Assembly (NCBI RefSeq): GCF_040719375.1 | Contig: NZ_JBFDTP010000002.1 | Coordinates: 2,418,001-2,482,000, forward strand | Direction of reading: 5' to 3' | DNA: 64,000 bases | Origin: Clostridium sp. AN503 | GTDB taxonomy: Bacteria > Bacillota > Clostridia > Lachnospirales > Lachnospiraceae | Shown: positions 32,795 through 42,137 of the stretch, in pieces | Numbering within the stretch: the stretch's first letter is position 1 | Layout of the letters: every line of letters begins with the position of its first letter | Made by a program: the position numbers and the translations under genes | Notes under the pieces: generated by a model | The model's input: only the letters and a program-made list of their open reading frames with translations | Databases searched by the model: none | Told to the model about the DNA's origin: nothing

Positions 32795-33646
32795 TTAAAT
32801 GCGATCCATTTTGCTCCTCAAATTTTCCAGGAATGATACATTCTTAAGCTGTATCAAAGTCGTGCAGCTCTCCGATCGGCAGATCTCCAGCGAATCCCCC
32901 TGTCTCAGCTCCAGCACCTGGTCCCCGTCAAATACAGCGGTCTGCTCGCCGCCCTGCTGCACCAGACGAAGGCTCACCTTGTCCTCCGGCGACAGCACAA
33001 TGCTCCTGGAGTTTAAGGAATGGGAGCAGATGGGCGTCAGTACCATCAGCTGTGCGCCGGGCGCCACGATCGGCCCGCCTGCCGACAGATTGTACGCGGT
33101 GGAACCGGTGGGCGTCGCCGCGATCATACCGTCCGCCATATACTCGTTAAAATACTCACCATTTAAAAAAACCTGGAATTTGAGCATCTGTAATACATCT
33201 TTACGGGTCAGGACAATGTCATTTAATGCGATCCCTTTCCGCACTCCGCCAGGCCCCACGATCCGTCCCTCCAGCATCATCCGCTTCTCTATGGTAAAAT
33301 TATCCGCCAGAAGGGCGTCCAGCATGGGTGCGATATTCTCACCCCTGGAAACCTGCGTCAGATAACCCAGATTCCCCAGATTGACACCGATCATCGGAAG
33401 CTGCAGATCCACCAGATCCCGCGCCGCCTGGATCAGGGTTCCATCCCCGCCTAAGGTGATGACACACTGGGTATCCGCAGGGATACAGTTGATATCGGTA
33501 TAACCCTCTCCGGAGCCGCCGCAGTGCTTTTTTTGTGCACTGCCCTCGCAGGTGGCTCCACGTTTGTGAAGATATTCTGCGATCCGCTCCGCAGTCTGTG
33601 CCGCCCCCTCCTTCAGAGGATTGGCTATCACATAAAAATGCTTCAT
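32795..33646 (-). CDS. nadK: NAD kinase
   Basis: 283-aa enzyme that phosphorylates NAD to NADP. The catalytic GGDGTLIQA is near residue 70, and NLGNLGYLTQV and DGMIAATPTGSTAYNLSAGG are the other family signatures. ATG 33646 with CAGGAG upstream gives MKHFYVIANP; the frame extends 13 codons further without a better site. Between tlyA and argR in the core cluster. Confidence 0.96.
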   Translation of the reverse strand: MKHFYVIANPLKEGAAQTAERIAEYLHKRGATCEGSAQKKHCGGSGEGYTDINCIPADTQCVITLGGDGTLIQAARDLVDLQLPMIGVNLGNLGYLTQVSRGENIAPMLDALLADNFTIEKRMMLEGRIVGPGGVRKGIALNDIVLTRKDVLQMLKFQVFLNGEYFNEYMADGMIAATPTGSTAYNLSAGGPIVAPGAQLMVLTPICSHSLNSRSIVLSPEDKVSLRLVQQGGEQTAVFDGDQVLELRQGDSLEICRSESCTTLIQLKNVSFLENLRSKMDRI

Positions 33647-33688
33647 GTCCTTCTCCTGTCGTATACTGATGTTGTCGAAAAACAAACG

Positions 33689-34600
33689 CTACGCCTGCAA
33701 AGTCTGGTGCGCCGCCTCCACAACCGCCTTTGCGTCTGCCCCAGGTGCCGTGCACGCCTTTACCTCAGTCTGCTGCCCGGCGTTCATATTGCCATCTGCC
33801 GCCTGTGCCATATGGATATCCTCAGCTACATCGTCTGTCAGACCGGCCTCCCGGACCGCACTTTCATCCCCATGGTTCTGTAAATACAGCAGATATTCGA
33901 TATTCCCCTCCGGCCCTTTGATCGGCGAAAATTCCAGATTCAGGATCTCAAATCCGATCCCGGCTGCAAACGCCATGACCTTCTCTATGACCTCCAGGTG
34001 GGTGCTCTTTTCCCGCACCACACCCTTTTTGCCTACCTTTTCCCGGCCCGCCTCAAACTGCGGCTTGATCAGGCAGACGATCTGCCCGTCTTCACTGAGA
34101 AGCTTCTGTACCGGCCCCAATACCTTTGTCAGGGAGATAAAGGAAACGTCAATGGAAGCGAACTGGATCTTGTCCGCGATATCCTCCGGCGTCACATAGC
34201 GGATGTTGGTCTTTTCCATACAGACCACGCGCGGGTCGTTGCGCAGCTTCCAGTCCAGCTGTCCGTGCCCTACGTCTACCGCATACACCTTAACCGCGCC
34301 GTTTTGCAGCATGCAGTCGGTAAAACCGCCGGTAGAGGAGCCTACATCCATACAGATCTTCCCCTCAACCTCTACTCCGAAATGGGTCATCGCCTTCTCC
34401 AGCTTCAGCCCGCCTCGGCTCACGTATTTTAATGTGGCTCCGCGGACCTCGATCTTCACCGTCTCCTCAAACATGGAACCTGCCTTGTCTTCCTTCTGGC
34501 CGTCCACATAGACGATCCCGGACATGATAATGGCCTTCGCCTTTTCCCGGGACGCCGCCAGGCTGCGGTTCACCAGCATGATATCCAGTCGTTCTTTCAT
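33689..34600 (-). CDS. tlyA: TlyA family 2'-O-methyltransferase
   Basis: 303 aa. An N-terminal S4 RNA-binding domain (ERLDIMLVNRSLAASREKAK) precedes a Rossmann methyltransferase fold with the SAM loop DVGSSTGGFTDCML and the active-site K-D-K-E type residues. TlyA enzymes methylate cytidines of 16S and 23S rRNA and are often annotated as hemolysin. The last ~55 residues (after EYLLYLQN) are low-complexity Ala/Glu/Asp and not typical of the family. ATGA overlap with dxs upstream. Confidence 0.92.
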   Translation of the reverse strand: MKERLDIMLVNRSLAASREKAKAIIMSGIVYVDGQKEDKAGSMFEETVKIEVRGATLKYVSRGGLKLEKAMTHFGVEVEGKICMDVGSSTGGFTDCMLQNGAVKVYAVDVGHGQLDWKLRNDPRVVCMEKTNIRYVTPEDIADKIQFASIDVSFISLTKVLGPVQKLLSEDGQIVCLIKPQFEAGREKVGKKGVVREKSTHLEVIEKVMAFAAGIGFEILNLEFSPIKGPEGNIEYLLYLQNHGDESAVREAGLTDDVAEDIHMAQAADGNMNAGQQTEVKACTAPGADAKAVVEAAHQTLQA

Positions 34601-36489
34601 CTGTCTTCCTCTCTCTCCGCACCCAGCGCCGGATAGAATTCCCTCATGGTCTTTATGATGGAATCGCTGTCAATCTTTAAGGTTTCCCTCAAAAGCGATA
34701 CGTTGCCGTGCTCCACATAGGCATCCGGCAGTCCGATCGTGAGAACCTTCACCTGCGGATCATGCTCCTGTATATAAGCCTTTACCGCCAGTCCAAAACC
34801 GCCCTGCAGCACGTTCTCCTCCAGGGTCACGATCAGTTTATGGCTCTGGGCAAGCCGTTCCACCAGTTCAAAATCGATGGGCTTGATAAATCTTCCGTTT
34901 GCCAGGGTACAGTCATACCCCTCATTCTTTAGCTTGTCCCGGATATGCTCCGCTGTGCTGACCATACTTCCCACTGCCAGCAGTGCGATCTCACTGCCCT
35001 GATATAAGACTTCCCCTTTTCCGTACTCAACCGGCTGGGTGAATTCTTTCAGCCCCCGGTATGCCTGTCCCCGTGGATAGCGGATGGCAATGGGGCCTTC
35101 ATACTGGTTCACTGCAAATTCCAGGTCCTGGCGCAGCTCCCAGAGGTTCTTCGGCGCCAGCACGCTCATGTTTGGAATGCAGGTGAGGAACGACAGATCA
35201 AAGATCCCCTGATGGGTCTCGCCGTCGCTTCCCACCAGACCGGCCCGGTCCAGCGCAAACACAACCGGAAGATTCTGGATACAGACATCGTGCAGGATCT
35301 GGTCAAAGCCTCTCTGCATGAAGGAGGAGTAAACTGCCACCACCGGCTTTAGCCCTGCCGCCGCCATACCGGCCGCGGAGGTCACCGCATGCTGCTCTGC
35401 GATCCCCACGTCAAAGAACCGGTCGGGATATCGTTTGCTGAAGGCTTTTAAACCTGTCCCGTCCGGCATCGCTGCCGTCACTGCCACAATGCGCGGGTTG
35501 CCCTCCGCCAGCCTGCACAGCTCTTTGGCAAATATATCCGTATAGCTGGGATAGACCTTTTCCTTCAGGGCCTTCCCCGTTGCAATGTCAAAGGGTTCAA
35601 CCCCATGGAACCGGGAGGGATTTTTCTCCGCCGGACTATAACCTTTGCCCTTCTTGGTAAGCACATGCACCAGGACCGCATGGTCCATTTTCCGCGCTTC
35701 CTTAAAAATCTTTACCATGGCTTTTACATTATGGCCGTCCACAGGTCCCAGGTAGGTGACTCCCATATTTTCAAACAGCATTCCGGGGATGACCAGCTGC
35801 TTGATGCTGTTCTTGGTACGGCTGATCTTATCCACCAGCCCTTCCCCGATCACAGGGATCTTCGCCAGCGTCCCGGACACATATTTTTTCAGCTCATTGT
35901 ATCCGGCGTCTGAACGGATACCGTTTAAATATTTTGACATGCCCCCCACATTTTCTGAGATGGACATGTTATTGTCATTCAATACGATGATAAAATTCCG
36001 GTTTAAGTGGGCGGCATTGTTGAGCGCCTCATACGCCATGCCCCCGGTCAAAGCTCCATCTCCGATCACAGACACCACCGCGTAGTCCCCGCCCATCAGA
36101 TCCCGCCCCTGCGCCATGCCAAGCCCGGCAGAGATGGATGTGGAGCTGTGTCCTGTGTCAAAAGCGTCGTAAGGGCTTTCCTTCCGCTTCGGGAAACCGC
36201 TAAGGCCCCCATACTGGCGCAGATCGTCAAACATCTCCTTCCGTCCGCTCAAGATCTTGTGGGTGTAGGACTGATGCCCCACGTCCCAGATGACCTTGTC
36301 CTTTGGCAGGTCAAAAGCAAGATACAGGGCAATGGTCAGCTCCACCACCCCCAGATTGGACGCCAGATGGCCGCCGGTCACGCTGATCTTTTCGATCAGG
36401 AACTGGCGGATCTCCGCTGCCAGAGTCTTAAGCTCCTCCGGATTTAACTTTTTCACATCCCATGGACCCTCGATATGCTCCAAAATCAT
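34597..36489 (-). CDS. dxs: 1-deoxy-D-xylulose-5-phosphate synthase
   Basis: 630-aa thiamine-diphosphate enzyme joining pyruvate and glyceraldehyde 3-phosphate, first step of the MEP isoprenoid route. The ThDP motif is GDGALTGGMAYEALNNA; the Pyr-domain Glu is in DVGIAEQHAVTSAAGMA; DRAGLVGSDGETHQG and the C-terminal LEENVLQGGFG are intact. It lies next to ispA, which uses the pathway products, and overlaps tlyA by four bases. Confidence 0.98.
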   Translation of the reverse strand: MILEHIEGPWDVKKLNPEELKTLAAEIRQFLIEKISVTGGHLASNLGVVELTIALYLAFDLPKDKVIWDVGHQSYTHKILSGRKEMFDDLRQYGGLSGFPKRKESPYDAFDTGHSSTSISAGLGMAQGRDLMGGDYAVVSVIGDGALTGGMAYEALNNAAHLNRNFIIVLNDNNMSISENVGGMSKYLNGIRSDAGYNELKKYVSGTLAKIPVIGEGLVDKISRTKNSIKQLVIPGMLFENMGVTYLGPVDGHNVKAMVKIFKEARKMDHAVLVHVLTKKGKGYSPAEKNPSRFHGVEPFDIATGKALKEKVYPSYTDIFAKELCRLAEGNPRIVAVTAAMPDGTGLKAFSKRYPDRFFDVGIAEQHAVTSAAGMAAAGLKPVVAVYSSFMQRGFDQILHDVCIQNLPVVFALDRAGLVGSDGETHQGIFDLSFLTCIPNMSVLAPKNLWELRQDLEFAVNQYEGPIAIRYPRGQAYRGLKEFTQPVEYGKGEVLYQGSEIALLAVGSMVSTAEHIRDKLKNEGYDCTLANGRFIKPIDFELVERLAQSHKLIVTLEENVLQGGFGLAVKAYIQEHDPQVKVLTIGLPDAYVEHGNVSLLRETLKIDSDSIIKTMREFYPALGAEREEDR

Positions 36490-36572
36490 GGCTCTTTACC
36501 CTTCTGTTCTTCCTAAAATCATAGATCCCTTGTACCGCTGTCCTCCGAAAAACCTCCCGGCACATTCTGCGG

Positions 36573-37514
36573 TCAATTTTCCCGTGTCACCAGCATCTGG
36601 ATCAGGCTCTCCAGGAATGGATTATTCCCCGGCAATGTATGAAGCAGTCCCACTGCCTTCTCCGAGATCTCTTCCACATCCTGCCTTGCCTTTTCGATAC
36701 CGAACAGCGTCACATAAGTCGTCTTGTTATTCTTTTCATCACTGAGCACCGGCTTGCCAAGCTGCTCCGGCGTGCTGGTCACATCCAGGATATCGTCCTG
36801 GATCTGGAAAGCCAGCCCGATGGCGGAAGCCATCTGCTCCACAGCCGCCAGCTGCTTATCATCCGCCCCGCCAAGGATCGCCCCGATCATCATGGACGCC
36901 TCTAAAAGCGCTCCGGTCTTCAGCCGGTAAATGAAATCCAGCTTTTCCTGCGGCACCGGCCTGTTAGTCAGCTCCACATCTACCACCTGGCCCCCGATCA
37001 TCCCGTAGATCCCGGTCTTTTCCGCCAGAAGGCCGATACTCCTGCCCACCCGGTCCATATGCTCTGTCTGTGCAAATGCCTTTGCCGCCGTCTCCACCGC
37101 GTAGATCAGCAGAGCGTCGCCTGCGAGCACTGCCATATCATACCCGAATTTCACCCAGGTGGTCGGCAGCCCGCGGCGCAGCTCGTCATTGTCCATACAG
37201 GGCAGGTCATCATGGATCAGGGATGAGGTATGGATCATCTCGATCGCCGCCATAAACGGCTCGATCTCAGGTCCGCTGCCGCCAAACAACCGGTAGGTCT
37301 CCTGCATCAGCATAGGACGCAGCCTCTTGCCTCCTGCACGCATACTGTAATTCATCGCCTCAAGTATAGTCTTCTGATGGCCGGTCTCCTCCGGCAGATA
37401 CCGCTCGATGACGGCCTCCACATCTGCCGTCCTGATTTTCAGCTCCGCCTGCATCTGGAGCTTTTCCTGCATCTCCGGTCCGTTTTGCAATTTAAGCGCC
37501 TCACGCATCTCCAT
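36573..37514 (-). CDS. ispA: Polyprenyl (farnesyl) diphosphate synthase
   Basis: 313 aa. The first aspartate-rich motif is DDLPCMDND and the second QIQDDILDVT; the basic motif GGKRLRPML is present. It condenses isopentenyl diphosphate units to make farnesyl (possibly geranyl) diphosphate. The ~20 extra N-terminal residues with Met/Gln repeats (MQEKLQMQAEL) are unusual; a start inside them is possible. Overlaps xseB by 14 bases. Confidence 0.95.
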   Translation of the reverse strand: MEMREALKLQNGPEMQEKLQMQAELKIRTADVEAVIERYLPEETGHQKTILEAMNYSMRAGGKRLRPMLMQETYRLFGGSGPEIEPFMAAIEMIHTSSLIHDDLPCMDNDELRRGLPTTWVKFGYDMAVLAGDALLIYAVETAAKAFAQTEHMDRVGRSIGLLAEKTGIYGMIGGQVVDVELTNRPVPQEKLDFIYRLKTGALLEASMMIGAILGGADDKQLAAVEQMASAIGLAFQIQDDILDVTSTPEQLGKPVLSDEKNNKTTYVTLFGIEKARQDVEEISEKAVGLLHTLPGNNPFLESLIQMLVTREN

Positions 37515-37710
37515 CTGCTTCCATGCCTCCCTGTAGGATGATCATCTGTTTTTCCACTTTATCTATCTTCTCGCCGCACGCCTTGACCAACTTCATACCC
37601 GCCTCATAACAGGCAAAGGATTCCTCCAGGGTAGTGTCCGGCGCCTCCAGCTTTTCCATAATCTGGTCCAACTCTTCAAAGGTCTGCTCGATTGATTTGT
37701 CCATGCCCAT
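37501..37710 (-). CDS. xseB: Exodeoxyribonuclease VII small subunit
   Basis: 69 aa, all-helical, with the family pattern TFEELDQIMEKLEAPDTTLEESFACYEAGMKL. It binds the large subunit XseA to form exonuclease VII, which degrades single-stranded DNA. It is located 51 bp after xseA and overlaps ispA. Normal length. Confidence 0.95.
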   Translation of the reverse strand: MGMDKSIEQTFEELDQIMEKLEAPDTTLEESFACYEAGMKLVKACGEKIDKVEKQMIILQGGMEADGDA

Positions 37711-37761
37711 ATCCTTTCTGCCAATGTGGTCTCGTTAAGACCGTTCCTGCTCCGGCTTCTT

Positions 37762-38961
37762 CTACAATTCTTCCCGCTCCGTCACCTTCGCAGTCAGCCG
37801 CCCGTCCGAAATCCGGATCGTGATGGCCTCATCCACCTCCACATCCCGCACATGCTCGATCCTGCGGTTGTCTGCGCCGGTCAGGAAACCAAAGCCTTTA
37901 CTGATCTTTTCAAGGGGTGACAGCCCATGCAGCCGTCCGCCTGCCAACGCCAGCCGGTGCCGGGCATCTAAAAGCTTCCGCTCCATCATCGCCTGGATCC
38001 GCTCCTGGTCATCCGCCAGCCGCTGCCGCTTCTCTCTGATCTGCCGCTCCGGGTCATGCAGCTTCAGCCTCAGCCGGTACTGTTCCATCCGGTACCTGCG
38101 GCGCTCCGCCTGCCGCTCCATAGCGCGGTTGAGCGCCGCCAGATAAGCCTGCCTCTGCTCCTCAAACTGCCGGTAATCAAATACCGCCAGCTCCGCCGCA
38201 GCTGACGGCGTAGGCGCCCGGAGATCCGCAACGTAATCTGCAATGGTCACATCCGTCTCATGTCCCACCGCCGAGATCACAGGGGTCCGGCACTCGAAGA
38301 TGGCTCTTGCCACCGGCTCCTCGTTAAATGCCCAGAGGTCTTCGATAGAACCTCCTCCGCGGCCCACGATCAGCACATCCAGCCCCATTTCATCCAGGGT
38401 ACGGATACCAGCCACAATACTCGGCACTGCGCCCTCCCCCTGAACCAGGGCGGGGTATAGCACGAGCTGTACATAAGGATTGCGCCGTGAGGTGATATTC
38501 ATGATATCCCGGATAGCAGCGCCGGTGCTGGCTGTCACCACACCCACCTTCCGTGCATATTTGGGGATAGGCTGCTTGTACTCCGCCGCAAACATCCCCA
38601 TTTCCTCCAGTTCATCCCGCAGCTTCTGGAACCGCTCAAACAAGTCTCCCTTGCCGTCCTGCTCGATCTTCCGGGCATAGAGCTGGTATTTGCCGTCCCG
38701 CTCATACACATCCACAGCTCCGGTCACTACCACCTGCTGCCCTTCCTGTAACTGAAAAGAGAGACCCCGGCGCTGGCTGGCAAACATCACCGCCGCGAGG
38801 GTCCCGGTCCTGTCCTTTAACGTAAAATAAATGTGCCCGGACGTGTGATATTTGCAGTTGGACACCTCGCCCCGCACGGAAATGCGGCTCAAGGCAAAGT
38901 CCTGGGCAAACATATTTTTAATATAAGAATTTACCTGTGAAACTGAATAAATACTCGCCAT
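37762..38961 (-). CDS. xseA: Exodeoxyribonuclease VII large subunit
   Basis: 399 aa. An N-terminal OB fold (ISVRGEVSNCKYHTSGHIYF), the catalytic core with VVTASTGAAIRDI, and GRGGGSIEDLWAFNEE are all typical; the C-terminal third is coiled coil rich in Arg/Gln. It directly follows nusB (one base apart) and precedes xseB, the standard arrangement. Confidence 0.97.
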   Translation of the reverse strand: MASIYSVSQVNSYIKNMFAQDFALSRISVRGEVSNCKYHTSGHIYFTLKDRTGTLAAVMFASQRRGLSFQLQEGQQVVVTGAVDVYERDGKYQLYARKIEQDGKGDLFERFQKLRDELEEMGMFAAEYKQPIPKYARKVGVVTASTGAAIRDIMNITSRRNPYVQLVLYPALVQGEGAVPSIVAGIRTLDEMGLDVLIVGRGGGSIEDLWAFNEEPVARAIFECRTPVISAVGHETDVTIADYVADLRAPTPSAAAELAVFDYRQFEEQRQAYLAALNRAMERQAERRRYRMEQYRLRLKLHDPERQIREKRQRLADDQERIQAMMERKLLDARHRLALAGGRLHGLSPLEKISKGFGFLTGADNRRIEHVRDVEVDEAITIRISDGRLTAKVTEREEL

Positions 38962-38962
38962 A

Positions 38963-39415
38963 TCACTCCGTGGTCACCAGTTTCGCCAACACTCCGTTGA
39001 TGAATGCCGGTGAATCCTTGCCTCCGAATTTCTTCGCCAATTCCACCGCCTCGTTGATCGCTACCTTTGACGGCACCTCGATGTCATATTCCATCTCGTA
39101 AAGAGCCTGACGGAGGATCGTCAGTTCTACCCTGCCCATACGGCGGGTTTTCCATCCCTGCGCCACATCGTTGATCTTCGCATCCAGCTCCGGGATCTTT
39201 GCTGCCATTCCCTCCATGCGGTCGATCAAAAACTGCCGTTCCTCTTCCTTCATATCCACCTGGTGGACAATCTCCACAGTACCGTCCTCAGCGGTATCGT
39301 CCTCCTCCGGCGAATTAAAATACTGCTCTGCCTGCCCTGCGGTCTCCTCTGTCGGGTAAAAATCCACCCCAAACAGCATTTTAAAACAGTGTTCCCGCAT
39401 TTCTCTTCTGGTCAT
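38963..39415 (-). CDS. nusB: Transcription antitermination factor NusB
   Basis: 150 aa. NusB binds boxA RNA with S10 and supports antitermination of rRNA operons. The family signature is seen in REMREHCFKMLFGVDF, the central acidic extension, and VAINEAVELAKKFGGKDSPAFINGVLAKL at the end. A longer acidic insert (about residues 34-55) is common in Lachnospiraceae. First gene of the cluster running to recN; the giant palindrome lies just upstream. Confidence 0.96.
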   Translation of the reverse strand: MTRREMREHCFKMLFGVDFYPTEETAGQAEQYFNSPEEDDTAEDGTVEIVHQVDMKEEERQFLIDRMEGMAAKIPELDAKINDVAQGWKTRRMGRVELTILRQALYEMEYDIEVPSKVAINEAVELAKKFGGKDSPAFINGVLAKLVTTE

Positions 39416-39525
39416 CTATCTTTCCTCCTGGCATTAAACTCATTTCTGCCGCCATATTATCAGCTTGAAATCATAGCTTTGCATTATCATATCATATTTT
39501 TTTCAGTTTCACAACGGTTTCGAGA

Positions 39526-39785
39526 GATTCCGCGTTTTACAGCGGCGGCAGTGGGGGCGGGGAGCGGCAGGGATTTTTGTTCCGGTTTCGGCCATAAGTA
39601 AATGTAAGGATCCAGAATTTTCTTAAAAGCCTGCCAGGGGAAGGGGCAACTCGCTGACGCTCAAACAACCCCTTCCCCTGGCAGAACAGAAAATCCTGGA
39701 TCCTAACATTTTCTAATGGCCTGCAAAGTCACAAAAACCCCTGCCGCTCCCCGCCCCCACTGCCGCCGCTGTAAAACGCGGAATC
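39526..39785. repeat. 260-bp giant palindrome upstream of nusB
   Basis: Outer arms of 47 bp are perfect (39526-39572 with 39739-39785). An imperfect middle stem carries the match GGATCCAG-A/GATTTTCT, and the core is a 16-bp perfect stem (39631-39646 with 39669-39684) closing a 22-base loop CAACTCGCTGACGCTCAAAC-AA. It resembles the 272/274-bp elements in size and nested design but not in sequence. It sits between the desulfidase terminator and nusB. As RNA it would be a very stable hairpin; as DNA it could extrude a cruciform. Confidence 0.9.
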
Positions 39786-39807
39786 GCCACATGTATTTCA
39801 GGAGCAA

Positions 39808-39860
39808 GAAAACCCTAAAAACAGAGCTTCCATTTGGTGAGTCCGTTTTTAGGGTTTCTT
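39808..39860 (-). terminator. Terminator after the cysteine desulfidase gene
   Basis: GAAAACCCTAAAAACAGA pairs with TCCGTTTTTAGGGTTTCT; on the minus strand the stem runs into TTTTCTTGC. It is 27 bases past the stop. Could work in both directions. Confidence 0.85.
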
Positions 39861-39886
39861 TATCATGGGAATCATCTTTTTATTTT

Positions 39887-41203
39887 TTATTCGCCGATCA
39901 TCATTTTGACGATCTCCCGGTCAGTCTCTCTCATGCCCTCTTTTCCGAGGCGGCCTACGTTGCGGATGGTTGCCTCCACGTTGCAGGTTACGATACCGTC
40001 GCCGGACTTGAACTGCTGGCCGCCGTTTTTGTACATGTCGTATCCCAGGATCCCGGTCATGACGCTGGCGGCGATCTTGCCTGCGCAGGATGGCTTGGCT
40101 CCGTCACAGATGATGCCGGACGTGATCGCCACGGAATTTACAAGGGTATGGGCGATCTCTTCGTAGCGGCCGCCTTTGAGATACGCGATCCCGCAGGCTG
40201 CGGCACATCCTGCGCTGACCGCGCCGCAGTAGGCGGACAGACGGCCGATCCCGGTTTTCTCATGGATGGAGATCAGGTTGGCGAGAGTTAAGGCGCGGTA
40301 CATTGTTTCTTCTCCGACGCCCAACTCCCGGGCGTATTCGATCACCGGCACTGATACGGTGATCCCCTGGTTGCCGCTGCCGGAATTGATGACCACTGGA
40401 AGCTCGCAGCCGCTCATCCTGGCGTCGCTTCCTGCCGCAGCCTTGGCGATGGCACGGTTGCGCACGTCGTTTCCATAGGAGGCCAGCCAGGTGCTGCCGA
40501 TGTTGGCTCCGTAGCTGTTCTTTAAGCCTTCCTCTGCGATCGCCATGTTGCACTGGATCTGCGGGTCCAGAATATCTTTTACATCCTCTAACAGAAGAGT
40601 ATCTGCAAATTCCAGGATGTCTTTTAAGTTTAAAAGTTCTTTATTGGTCAGGCCTCCTTCCCGGTCAGAGTCCTGTGCAGCCTCATGGCCCTGGTCTAAA
40701 TGCCGGTTGGTCTCTGTCTCGAACATAACGTTGCCGTTTTTCTCGATCAGGATGATATTGGTGTGGTACTGGGCGATCCGCAGCTTCACGCTGTCGTCCC
40801 CCTTATGCAGGACCAGCACGATATCAAAGGTCAGTGTCCCGTCAATGGCCTTCACCGCAATGGGCGCCGTCTCAAGGAATTCCCGGATCGCCACCTTCTG
40901 GCTGTAAGTGACTTCAGAAATGACCTCCAGGATCTTTGAGGCGTCTCCCGCCACGATCCCGGCAGCCACCGCCGCTTCGATCCCCTTCATGCCGTCCGTG
41001 TTGGGGACAATGACGCTCTTTACATTTTTAATGATATTATAGCTGGACCATACCTCTACCCTCTCCGGCATGGCTCCCAGCACTTCCCGGGCCTTTGCCG
41101 CGCCGTAAGCCAGGGCGATCGGCTCCGTACAGCCCATGGCCGGCATCAGTTCTTCTTTCAGTATCTGCACATAAGTTTTATATCTCAAATCCTCCGGATT
41201 CAT
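39887..41203 (-). CDS. L-cysteine desulfidase family protein
   Basis: About 438 aa of the UPF0597/CyuA (YhaM)/CdsB family: iron-sulfur enzymes that split L-cysteine to pyruvate, sulfide and ammonia. The N-terminal GCTEPIALAYGAAKA includes the conserved Cys. Cluster ligands lie in the second half: SAYCGAVSAGCAAACG and GIICDGAKPSCAGK. ATG 41203 with AAAGGAG upstream is used; the frame extends to 41374 but this looks non-coding. Last gene of the sigma-54-linked cysteine operon. Homologous to C. difficile CdsB in outline. Confidence 0.88.
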   Translation of the reverse strand: MNPEDLRYKTYVQILKEELMPAMGCTEPIALAYGAAKAREVLGAMPERVEVWSSYNIIKNVKSVIVPNTDGMKGIEAAVAAGIVAGDASKILEVISEVTYSQKVAIREFLETAPIAVKAIDGTLTFDIVLVLHKGDDSVKLRIAQYHTNIILIEKNGNVMFETETNRHLDQGHEAAQDSDREGGLTNKELLNLKDILEFADTLLLEDVKDILDPQIQCNMAIAEEGLKNSYGANIGSTWLASYGNDVRNRAIAKAAAGSDARMSGCELPVVINSGSGNQGITVSVPVIEYARELGVGEETMYRALTLANLISIHEKTGIGRLSAYCGAVSAGCAAACGIAYLKGGRYEEIAHTLVNSVAITSGIICDGAKPSCAGKIAASVMTGILGYDMYKNGGQQFKSGDGIVTCNVEATIRNVGRLGKEGMRETDREIVKMMIGE

Positions 41204-41375
41204 CAAAGCTCCTTTCCCGGCCATGCCGGCATATGGGAGCGGGAAGGCGTCCCCTGCGGATAGCTGCTGATCAGGCGTTTCATTTCGTTTGCAGTGGGAA
41301 ATGATCTTCTTATTGATTCCGCCTGTTTGAGCAGCCTCCCTGTCTGGTCCGCCTGCGCTCCCGTACCTTCTCACA

Positions 41376-41762
41376 TTATTTCTGCGGGCACCATGCGACC
41401 GCTTCGATCTCTACCAGGGCGTCCTTGGGAAGACGCGCCACCTCCACTGCCGCCCTGGCCGGACAGTCCGTTTCAAAGAAGGCGCCGTACACCTGGTTCA
41501 TCTCTCCAAACTGGTTCATATCCTTTAAAAATACGCCGGTGCGGACCACATGCTCCATGGAAGCGCCTTCGCTTGCAAGGATCTGTCTGATATTGTTAAG
41601 GGACTGGCGTGTCTGGGAAACGATATCGTCCCCGGCAAACGCTCCGGTTGCAGGGTCAATGGGCAGCTGCCCGGATACAAAGATCAGATCTCCCGCACGC
41701 ACAGCCTGGGAATAGGGGCCGATGGCTCCCGGCGCTGACTCTGTCGCTATGATTTTTTTCAT
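41376..41762 (-). CDS. ridA: RidA family enamine/imine deaminase
   Basis: 128 aa; a full RidA/YjgF protein (GAIGPYSQAVRAGDLIFVSGQ and VRTGVFLKDMNQFGEMNQVY with the catalytic Arg in CPARAAVEVARLP). It hydrolyses 2-aminoacrylate and similar imines that damage PLP enzymes. Here it lies between two enzymes that release aminoacrylate from cysteine or cystine, which explains its place in the operon. Confidence 0.95.
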   Translation of the reverse strand: MKKIIATESAPGAIGPYSQAVRAGDLIFVSGQLPIDPATGAFAGDDIVSQTRQSLNNIRQILASEGASMEHVVRTGVFLKDMNQFGEMNQVYGAFFETDCPARAAVEVARLPKDALVEIEAVAWCPQK

Positions 41763-41803
41763 GGTTTTCTCCTCCTCGTTTTGTATTCCTCATTTCATGG
41801 CTT

Positions 41804-42061
41804 TTAAAGCTTTTTCAGCACTTCGTCCAGATCCAGGGTTTTTGTCCCGTCCTCCAGTGCAAAGAACGGAATCCCAATGCCGCCCCCGGCTCTCACAGCC
41901 TCATACTGGGGTTCTGTCTCACGGACCGCCAGATAGGCTTTCAGATCCGGCAGGGACGCGGATAAGTCCTTAAAATCGATCTCTGCATTCTTCTCTCTCA
42001 ATCTGCACAGGGCATACAGGGTATCCGGGCATAAATGGCTTCCAATCACGATTACTTTCAT
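41804..42061 (-). CDS. Glutaredoxin-like protein
   Basis: 85 aa of thioredoxin fold: KVIVIGSHLCPDT opens with a single Cys (CPDT, no second Cys of CXXC), and GGGIGIPFFALEDG includes the cis-Pro loop. It is likely monothiol and could reduce or carry cystine-derived thiols. ATG 42061 has AAGGAGAA upstream; 42082 is a weaker start. Within the cysteine operon, between the carrier and RidA. Confidence 0.75.
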   Translation of the reverse strand: MKVIVIGSHLCPDTLYALCRLREKNAEIDFKDLSASLPDLKAYLAVRETEPQYEAVRAGGGIGIPFFALEDGTKTLDLDEVLKKL

Positions 42062-42137
42062 AACATTTTTCTCCTTTTTCATTCAATCTTATTTTCTTTT
42101 TTAATTTTCTTACTCTATGTAACAGACCAGGTGATAT

